Positions 1 through 5,324 of a stretch of 25,872 nucleotides of DNA are shown piece by piece; the stretch's first letter is position 1; each line of letters begins with the position of its first letter. Source of the stretch: JAHIGH01 sp964564035. GTDB taxonomy: Bacteria > Patescibacteriota > Microgenomatia > Levybacterales > UBA12049. The position numbers and the translations under genes were made by a program. The stretch covers positions 1-25,872 of the forward strand of contig CAZLZN010000022.1 of NCBI GenBank assembly GCA_964564035.1. Reading direction: 5' to 3'. The notes under the pieces are model-generated. The model worked only from the letters and a program-made list of their open reading frames with translations, did not search any database and was not told the origin of the DNA.

Positions 1-1210
1 ATCCTCTTGAATCAGTCCTGCATGCCGAGTCGCCATTTGCTACGCAGTTAGAAACAGCAGTATTGTTATTTTCACAAGCATCTGTACAAGTTCTAAGCTT
101 TGCCTGCTCGGCATCTCCTACCATCTGTTCATATGTTTTTCTATTGGGATTACTAAACTCTTGCTTGGCACACCGCGGATCATTCGCGTCCTTGCAAATT
201 CCCGGAACTTTCAAGAGATCCGCAGCAATAAACTGAAAAATAACAAAAGACATCAATATAAAAAGCAAACCCACTATAGCGGCAGTAATTTGCTCCTTAG
301 CGCTCTGCACAGACTCCGGTTTACCTTTCGATGTCATCAGCTTATAACCCGCCATAATAAGTATCAATAACGCTATCCCGCCTGCTATACCCAAAATTAT
401 CTGCGCAATCCTTGGAATAATTTCGCTCGGCTGCGTCGGGACATTACTGAAAAAAGTTTCATTACCCCCGCCAAACGACGTCCTGTATGTCGTACAAACT
501 CCGTTCGTCCACACCGAACAAGAACTGCTTAGTATTGGGGGTATATAAAGTGTAGGGGTTGGTTTCGCGATAAAATCCTTCAAAATAGCATCCGCGTCAA
601 AACGGCATGATGCAACGTGCTCGCCAATCTCCTGAATATTCAGATCAAGCCCTTGCCTCAAAAGTACCGTCCTTATACTCTGATAAGACACATCATCGCG
701 CACACCGCAGGCACCGCCCCCGCCCTTAACAATATCTCCCAATATTCCCTCCGTATTTAAATAACCGATATCCTTCAAATTATCATACAATCCTGACGGC
801 AATTTCAAACCTACCTGCTTAAGCAATGTACTGACCATATCTTCAGGGTTCAGCACGCCGCTTAATGCTCCTTCTAAAAAGCCTCCCGCGCCTATCGCTC
901 CTCCTATTTCATCAACTAACAGATCCTTAAGTCCTGTGCCACCCAAAAACTTATCCATCACAGGAGACAAGGCGCCTAAGCCGTATTTACCCAGTATACT
1001 TTTTACGTCTGCGGTAAGTATTTCCTGCGCGTTAGCAAAAATTTTCTCAAGCTCAACCAATTGCTTTATCAAATTCGCAAAAGCCGCTGGATCGAACACA
1101 ATCTCCGCACCGCCAAAACCAAAAGCATCAGCTTTCTGAGGATTTAATATACTCAGCGGCGTGAAGGATAGAGAAATAATAACCAATATACCTGCAATAA
1201 GCTTTTTCAC
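1..1210 (-). CDS. Type IV secretion pilin-like membrane protein with long ectodomain (partial)
   Basis: An open frame runs from a GTG at 1210 to the window edge, at least 403 codons without a stop; the C-terminus lies outside. An in-frame TAA six bases upstream makes GTG the earliest possible start. Residues 1-29 look like a Sec signal peptide (KK, hydrophobic run, then QKADA). About 240 residues of probable extracytoplasmic sequence follow, with several cysteines. Two membrane segments lie near 268-289 and 310-332, separated by a short loop containing AGYKLMTSKGKPE and AKEQITAAIVG. That two-helix module resembles the pilin-like proteins (Mbov_0395/VirB2 type) common in CPR genomes. The visible tail after the second helix holds six cysteines. 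Typical pilins of this kind are about 100 residues, so this one is unusually long. A TGC-TATAAA extended -10 sits just before the GTG. A role in DNA transfer or a surface machine is inference. Confidence 0.7.
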   Translation of the reverse strand, partial: MKKLIAGILVIISLSFTPLSILNPQKADAFGFGGAEIVFDPAAFANLIKQLVELEKIFANAQEILTADVKSILGKYGLGALSPVMDKFLGGTGLKDLLVDEIGGAIGAGGFLEGALSGVLNPEDMVSTLLKQVGLKLPSGLYDNLKDIGYLNTEGILGDIVKGGGGACGVRDDVSYQSIRTVLLRQGLDLNIQEIGEHVASCRFDADAILKDFIAKPTPTLYIPPILSSSCSVWTNGVCTTYRTSFGGGNETFFSNVPTQPSEIIPRIAQIILGIAGGIALLILIMAGYKLMTSKGKPESVQSAKEQITAAIVGLLFILMSFVIFQFIAADLLKVPGICKDANDPRCAKQEFSNPNRKTYEQMVGDAEQAKLRTCTDACENNNTAVSNCVANGDSACRTDSRG

Positions 1211-1274
1211 TATTTATAGCATTACAAAAACAGAAGAGAATTGCAAGTATAATCGGAAGCATAAACGCCCGTTA

Positions 1275-1862
1275 TCATTCCCCGATACTTTCTATCTGAT
1301 CAATTAATTTTTTAGGCTCGATCACTGACACATCAACGCCCGCCTCCTGCGCCACTAATAATCCGTTGATTATTCTCTGCATTCTTTTAGCATCCTTATA
1401 CCACAGGTATCTGATTACAACAGGTTTTTCGGAACGGATATTTATTATAGTAAGTGTCGCGAGAAACAGAGCCATATCCAGCTCAATAAAACCAATATCT
1501 TGTAAAGGAATATTTATGGTCTGATATGTAAAGAAAAAACTATATGACGTGATCTCTATTTTTGTCGAACTGATTTTTATTTTATCCGGAAAAAGATCAA
1601 ACGGAAACAACGTGCTTGTTTTGAACAAAATATCCGTTTGATTACTGGTTATTTGACGTATCTTAATTAGCGACTCTACCCTTTGCTGCTGCAATTTCTC
1701 AACAGGCTTTTCATGTGTACTATCCTCATCTTCGGGCTTACTCACAGAAACTTCCGCCCTGCTTGTCTTGCTGTCTCCTAGTGCCGGCTTAATATTGGTA
1801 AGACGGTCTCCCGCTGCGTTACCGTTGTATATTGTCCGCTCTCTGACTGAATGTCTCGGCAT
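1275..1862 (-). CDS. Conserved hypothetical protein, PH-like fold possible
   Basis: A 195-residue soluble protein with no signal peptide or clear membrane segment. Residues 1-60 are polar and probably disordered (rich in E, K, S, D). Residues 65-195 look folded and alternate beta-type stretches: TLFPFDLFPDKIKIS, then KIEITSYSFFFTYQTINIPLQDI, then a strand, LWYKDAKRMQRIINGLLVAQ as a helix, and a C-terminal helix ending IDQIESIGE. The pattern of strands closed by a long helix recalls PH-like domains, and I associate similar proteins with CPR genomes, but I cannot name a family. It lies 67 bases downstream of guaA on the same strand and may be co-transcribed. No Shine-Dalgarno is visible; the ATG sits inside a TATATATG run. 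Function unknown. Confidence 0.6.
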   Translation of the reverse strand: MPRHSVRERTIYNGNAAGDRLTNIKPALGDSKTSRAEVSVSKPEDEDSTHEKPVEKLQQQRVESLIKIRQITSNQTDILFKTSTLFPFDLFPDKIKISSTKIEITSYSFFFTYQTINIPLQDIGFIELDMALFLATLTIINIRSEKPVVIRYLWYKDAKRMQRIINGLLVAQEAGVDVSVIEPKKLIDQIESIGE

Positions 1863-1929
1863 ATATAGCTCAACTTACTTGCTTTATGTAAAAAATACAC
1901 TTGTATGCTGTAAAGAAGACGTAATTGTA

Positions 1930-3447
1930 TTACTCCCACCGCATGGTGGCCGGAGGCTTGGTGGTTATATCATATACCACACGCGACACATCAGGGACTT
2001 CATTAACGATCCTGGACGATATTTTTTGCAAAACATTATAAGGAATATGTGTCCACTCGGCAGTCATAATATCAATAGAGTTATATGAGCGGACAGCGAC
2101 GACCTCAGCATAAACCCGGGCATCTCCCTTGACAGCCGTACTGTATGCACCCGTCATGACCGCAAAACACTCAAAAACTTCATCATATAAACCTGCGTTT
2201 TTCATTTCATCAACTACTATCTGATCGGCTATCATCACTTGGCTCAACCTCTTTTCGGTAACTTCCCCCATAATATTAACCGCATGTCCCGGCCCTGGCC
2301 ACGGCTGCTGCATGACAACCTCCTCTGGGAGACCCGCGCGCCGTCCTATTTCGCGAACCTCATCCTTATAATAATTCCTGTTAGGCTCAATCAACTTTAA
2401 CTTCATATCATCAGGTAGCCCGCCTACATTGTGATGTGATTTTATTTTTGATGCGTGCTTGCTTCCTTTTGATTCGATCACATCCGAATAGATCGTCCCT
2501 TGCGCCAAAAAAGCCGCGTCTTTATGCTTTTTGGCTACTTCCTGAAAAATATCTATATAAAGTTTTCCGATTATCTTCCTTTTTTCTTCCGGGTCGCTGA
2601 CCCCCCTCAGTCCCTTCAAAAACCTTTCTCTGGCGCTTACAACCACCAGATTGGCATGTATTAATTTTGTAAAAATATATTTTACACGCTCAAGCGTATC
2701 CGCACGCATAAGCCCTGAATCAACATATACCGGAATTAAATTCTTACCTATAGCTTTACCTATCAAAAAAGCAGCGACACTGGAATCGACCCCTCCCGAT
2801 ACCGCTCCGATTACTTTTTGATCTCCAACCTGCGCCTTGATATCGGCAATAATCTGCCCTGGATCCAGGATCAGCGGATTAGGGTTTTCATTACAGATCA
2901 ATACAAAATTATTCAAAATTTCGAGGCCGTACATTGTATGATGAACCTCCGGGTGAAACTGAACACCATAGTGTTTAGTTGTCTTGTTTTGTACTGCCGT
3001 ATATCTAACACTGCGGGTAGATCCGATTGTCTCAAACCCTTCCGGCAGGCTCATTACCGAATCTCCATGCGATACATATACAATAAATTCTTTTTCCGGA
3101 ATTCCCCTAAAAAGCTCGCCGGATCTTGCCAGCTTCATCTTCTCAGGACCGTACTCTTTAGCTGTATTCTTAACATTTGCCGACATCAATTTTGCCATCA
3201 ACTGCCAACCATAACAAATTCCCAGAACCGGAATCCCTAGCTTCAAGATCTTGGCGGAAACAACGGGAGCGTCTTTCTCATACACCGAGGAAGGCCCGCC
3301 GGACATGATAATTCCTTTGGGTTTTTTATTTTTTATTACCTGCATCGCCTCATCCGGATTCGCGTATTCGGTTGTCACGCCGATCTGCCTGAGTCTTCTC
3401 CCGATCAAGTGAGCAGTTTGCGAACCAAAATCAATGACGAGGATCAT
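1930..3447 (-). CDS. guaA: GMP synthase (glutamine-hydrolysing)
   Basis: Makes GMP from XMP, ATP and glutamine in the cytoplasm, the last step of the guanylate branch. At 505 residues it is near the usual 510-525. The N-terminal class I amidotransferase has nucleophile Cys78 (GICYG) and His165/Glu167 (FHPEV). The ATP-pyrophosphatase domain has the P-loop SGGVDSS at 217-223. The C-terminal dimerisation domain carries KSHHNVGGLP, GDARVY, DIMTAEW and the family ending TTKPPATMRWE. The segment usually written PFPGPGLAIR reads PWPGPGHAVN here, a local variation that leaves the other signatures intact. The ATG at 3447 is fixed by a strong promoter whose -10 ends six bases upstream, so the mRNA is probably leaderless. 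It is the only purine gene here on the minus strand, about 8 kb from the pur cluster. Confidence 0.97.
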   Translation of the reverse strand: MILVIDFGSQTAHLIGRRLRQIGVTTEYANPDEAMQVIKNKKPKGIIMSGGPSSVYEKDAPVVSAKILKLGIPVLGICYGWQLMAKLMSANVKNTAKEYGPEKMKLARSGELFRGIPEKEFIVYVSHGDSVMSLPEGFETIGSTRSVRYTAVQNKTTKHYGVQFHPEVHHTMYGLEILNNFVLICNENPNPLILDPGQIIADIKAQVGDQKVIGAVSGGVDSSVAAFLIGKAIGKNLIPVYVDSGLMRADTLERVKYIFTKLIHANLVVVSARERFLKGLRGVSDPEEKRKIIGKLYIDIFQEVAKKHKDAAFLAQGTIYSDVIESKGSKHASKIKSHHNVGGLPDDMKLKLIEPNRNYYKDEVREIGRRAGLPEEVVMQQPWPGPGHAVNIMGEVTEKRLSQVMIADQIVVDEMKNAGLYDEVFECFAVMTGAYSTAVKGDARVYAEVVAVRSYNSIDIMTAEWTHIPYNVLQKISSRIVNEVPDVSRVVYDITTKPPATMRWE

Positions 3448-3453
3448 ACAATC

Positions 3454-3481
3454 ATTATAAAGTTATTTATAGTACCGTCAA
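3454..3481 (-). promoter_or_regulatory. guaA promoter, leaderless type
   Basis: On the minus strand TTGACG (3476-3481), a 16-base spacer and a perfect TATAAT (3454-3459) are followed by six bases and the guaA ATG. A start site about seven bases after the -10 would fall on the ATG. No Shine-Dalgarno fits in between. The promoter lies wholly downstream of the cohesin gene stop, so guaA has its own transcription start. Confidence 0.8.
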
Positions 3482-3503
3482 GTATCTGCAGGGTTTATTT
3501 GAC

Positions 3504-4094
3504 TTATTTTGGAGCAATTATTACAAGCGCGCCCTCAGCTGACTTAAGTACCGAATTTGAAATACCTCTCGCTGTAATCAGCGAGGTTGGGAGTAAGCCT
3601 AATTGCGTAGTTTGACCGGGCTGATTTTTAGCTGTAAACGTTATAATCGCCGCGCTTCCCGTACCTTGTATAGGAGTACTGTTAGGCGTAATTCCAAATG
3701 CGAAAGTATATCTGCCGTTCTCAACATCATTTTTGTTTATAAGCTCAACGCTATTCGCGAACAAATCACCGGGCTTGATCTGAATATTCCCTATAAAATT
3801 TGGATCATATGCAATCTCCAGCTGAACAGCTGTTACCTCATCACCGGCGGTATCAATATTCACATCCGCACTGCCCCTCATACCTGCCGCGACTTGAATA
3901 TTGCTTGGATTAAGAGTCAGAACAGTATTTTTAGGTGTTTCCTCAGCGACATTTACTGATTGCGTGTCTGCTGACTGGGTAGGCGAAGGAGCCTGTACCA
4001 TCTCGGGATTATTTGAGCTCTGCAGAGCTATAACAAATAATACGATTGTTATAAATACTAAAGCCGCTACTAATACGAGTGTCTTTTTGGGCAT
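3504..4094 (-). CDS. Membrane-anchored cohesin-domain protein
   Basis: One N-terminal hydrophobic segment (about residues 5-23, after MPKKT) is an uncleaved anchor or signal. A short Pro/Ser/Thr/Gln linker follows, then a domain of about 135 residues that reads as a cohesin type module: beta-strands TVLTLNPSN, GSADVNIDTAG, VTAVQLEIAYDPNF, PGDLFAN, YTFAFGITP, GSAAIITFTAK and a closing hydrophobic strand. Cohesin modules bind dockerins in cellulosomes and occur in many non-cellulosomal surface proteins; no dockerin partner is seen here. The frame can extend upstream to a TTG at 4127 (207 residues). I prefer the ATG at 4094 (196 residues) because a TTGCAT/TATACT promoter lies immediately before it and neither start has a Shine-Dalgarno. 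Likely faces outside the cell; ligand unknown. Confidence 0.8.
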   Translation of the reverse strand: MPKKTLVLVAALVFITIVLFVIALQSSNNPEMVQAPSPTQSADTQSVNVAEETPKNTVLTLNPSNIQVAAGMRGSADVNIDTAGDEVTAVQLEIAYDPNFIGNIQIKPGDLFANSVELINKNDVENGRYTFAFGITPNSTPIQGTGSAAIITFTAKNQPGQTTQLGLLPTSLITARGISNSVLKSAEGALVIIAPK

Positions 4095-4104
4095 ACCAAT
4101 ACTC

Positions 4105-4134
4105 AGTATAGACCATATTTTTTTCAAAATGCAA
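4105..4134 (-). promoter_or_regulatory. Promoter of the cohesin-domain gene
   Basis: On the minus strand TTGCAT (4129-4134), an 18-base spacer and TATACT (4105-4110), then ten bases to the ATG at 4094. It overlaps the longer TTG-initiated frame, which argues for the shorter protein and a very short leader. Confidence 0.55.
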
Positions 4135-4246
4135 GTACTATTTTTAAATTAAGTGTTAAATTGCATACTTCTTACAATTCCTTGCTCTGTTTCTTATCAG
4201 CAAGTTCTATATTAAATTTATCAGTTTGATGAAAACAGGACAAACG

Positions 4247-4274
4247 AAAAACCCGCAGGGCAGGCGGGTTTTTT
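4247..4274. terminator. Intrinsic terminator, bidirectional in form
   Basis: AAAAACCCGC (4247-4256), a 7-base loop, and GCGGGTTTTT (4264-4273) form a perfect 10-bp hairpin flanked by A and T runs, so it could work in both directions. It stands between two divergent genes, where no annotated transcript needs it. The region 4128-4246 holds no convincing protein gene. A weak TTAAGT-18-TACAAT (4149-4178) could start a plus-strand transcript of roughly 90 nt ending here. Confidence 0.8.
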
Positions 4275-4281
4275 GTTGGGA

Positions 4282-4310
4282 TTGATCACTGAAATGATAT
4301 ATGGAATAAT
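4282..4310 (+). promoter_or_regulatory. Promoter of the HExxH membrane protein gene
   Basis: TTGATC (4282-4287), 17-base spacer, AATAAT (4305-4310), then eight bases to the ATG at 4319. The arrangement predicts a leaderless or nearly leaderless mRNA. Confidence 0.6.
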
Positions 4311-4318
4311 ATTTAACA

Positions 4319-4984
4319 ATGCTCTACATAGGATTATTTCTGCTTGAAATGTATTTTCTTTATCTTCTGTCGAATAAAGTAAATGATTATATCTATATAT
4401 TCTTCCAAAAAATATTTAAGAGTTCACGCGCGGCTGCTTACCTGATGTCTTTTGTACTTTTACCCGGTACATTCCTTCATGAAACTGCGCACTTTTTAAC
4501 AGCCAGGATGCTTCTTGTACCGGTCAAAAACTTTTCTCTAAAACCTAAACTCATAAAAAATAATATTATATTTGGCTCTGTATCAATTCACAAACCTGAT
4601 CTGATAAGAGGTTTTATTATTGGTGGCGCGCCGGTAATATTCGGTTTGACGATTATGTGTATAGCTTTTTATTTTTTCCCGATCGAAACAGCCTTGGAAA
4701 ATACTTGGCTCTCTGCCGCTATGATTATATTAATTTTCCAAATAAGCAACACGATGTTCTCAAGTCGCAAAGACATGGAAGGCGCAATCGTTGTTTTGTT
4801 ATTTATGCTGATTTCTATAACTATATTGTTTCTGGTCAAAGATTATATTCCGGTATCGGAAATCATCGCTTTTATAAGCGATCCGGTAAACACCAAAATA
4901 ATCAGACAAATAAGCCTCTATCTGCTGATTCCTATTACAATAAATAGTTTATTTGCCTTTATAGTATATATGCTGATTAAATAG
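4319..4984 (+). CDS. M50-like integral membrane metalloprotease homologue
   Basis: A 221-residue, strongly hydrophobic protein with about five or six membrane segments (near 3-18, 40-57, 95-118, 125-145, 150-172 and 200-220). HETAH at residues 54-58 lies at the end of a membrane helix and gives the HExxH zinc motif. The following AHFLTARMLLVPVKNFSL resembles the pattern seen after HExxH in M50 (site-2 protease-like) proteins. A GGAPVI turn occurs near residue 102, but I do not see the second M50 motif (an Asp-Gly in a later helix), so protease activity is uncertain. The start follows directly from the promoter. The stop (4982-4984) abuts the stop of the opposite-strand gene with no base between and no terminator. 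Confidence 0.6.
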   Translation: MLYIGLFLLEMYFLYLLSNKVNDYIYIFFQKIFKSSRAAAYLMSFVLLPGTFLHETAHFLTARMLLVPVKNFSLKPKLIKNNIIFGSVSIHKPDLIRGFIIGGAPVIFGLTIMCIAFYFFPIETALENTWLSAAMIILIFQISNTMFSSRKDMEGAIVVLLFMLISITILFLVKDYIPVSEIIAFISDPVNTKIIRQISLYLLIPITINSLFAFIVYMLIK

Positions 4985-5209
4985 TTACTTTTTTAACTCG
5001 GATTTTTTTCTAATCAACCGCAAATAGACCAGGTAAACAGCAGCTATTCCGACAAGAGCTTCAAAAACTAGTGCGAGTACTGACAAACTACCGGAAAAAA
5101 CCATATTTATAACGTCCGTATCTCCGCCAATCAGCGCGTACAGACCCATATCAATCGCGCCTGCCGCCACTATCCAGAATGCAATCTCTTCTATAATTTG
5201 CTTATTCAA
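4985..5209 (-). CDS. DUF378-like small membrane protein
   Basis: About 74 residues with two membrane helices (near 7-27 and 38-62) and a basic C-terminus (RLIRKKSELKK). The pattern IAFWIVAAGAIDMGLYALIGGDTDVINMVF, cut by a polar loop and followed by LVGIAAVYLVYL, matches the small DUF378 (YuzA) family, whose function is unknown. The frame opens at GTG 5218, but AGGGGGTGA (5215-5223) is a strong Shine-Dalgarno five bases before an in-frame TTG at 5209, so I take TTG as the start; the GTG lies inside the ribosome site. It is the only gene here with such a strong ribosome site behind its own promoter. Confidence 0.65.
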   Translation of the reverse strand: MNKQIIEEIAFWIVAAGAIDMGLYALIGGDTDVINMVFSGSLSVLALVFEALVGIAAVYLVYLRLIRKKSELKK

Positions 5210-5243
5210 ATAAATCACCCCCTATCTTTGACCTTATTAAATT

Positions 5244-5273
5244 ATTAAAACTCATGATCCGATAACAAGTCAA
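5244..5273 (-). promoter_or_regulatory. Promoter of the DUF378-like gene
   Basis: On the minus strand TTGACT (5268-5273), 18-base spacer, TTTAAT (5244-5249). It gives a leader of about 30 bases that includes the AGGGGGTGA ribosome site. Its -35 lies 16 bases from the divergent -35 serving the acyl-CoA synthetase gene. Confidence 0.55.
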
Positions 5274-5289
5274 TATGAATCCTTAAAAA

Positions 5290-5318
5290 TTGACAACATG
5301 AAAAAAATTCACTAATCT
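5290..5318 (+). promoter_or_regulatory. Promoter of the acyl-CoA synthetase fusion, leaderless type
   Basis: Consensus TTGACA (5290-5295), 17-base spacer, TAATCT (5313-5318), then TTTAAT and the ATG at 5325. Six bases between -10 and ATG predict transcription starting at the start codon. No Shine-Dalgarno is present. Confidence 0.75.
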
Positions 5319-5324
5319 TTTAAT

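Noticed and set aside
2818..3240. 140-codon open frame opposite guaA
   Set aside because: Lies entirely antisense to strongly conserved guaA motifs and shows no domain; a shadow frame.
4095..4127. TTG start adding 11 residues to the cohesin-domain protein
   Set aside because: The stretch overlaps the likely promoter and has no ribosome site; ATG 4094 fits better, though the longer form is not excluded.
4224..4281. Short plus-strand ORF over the terminator (ATG 4229)
   Set aside because: 18 codons that read through the hairpin itself, without ribosome site; chance frame.
5210..5218. GTG start for the DUF378-like protein
   Set aside because: The GTG lies within the AGGGGGTGA ribosome site, which is correctly spaced for the TTG at 5209.
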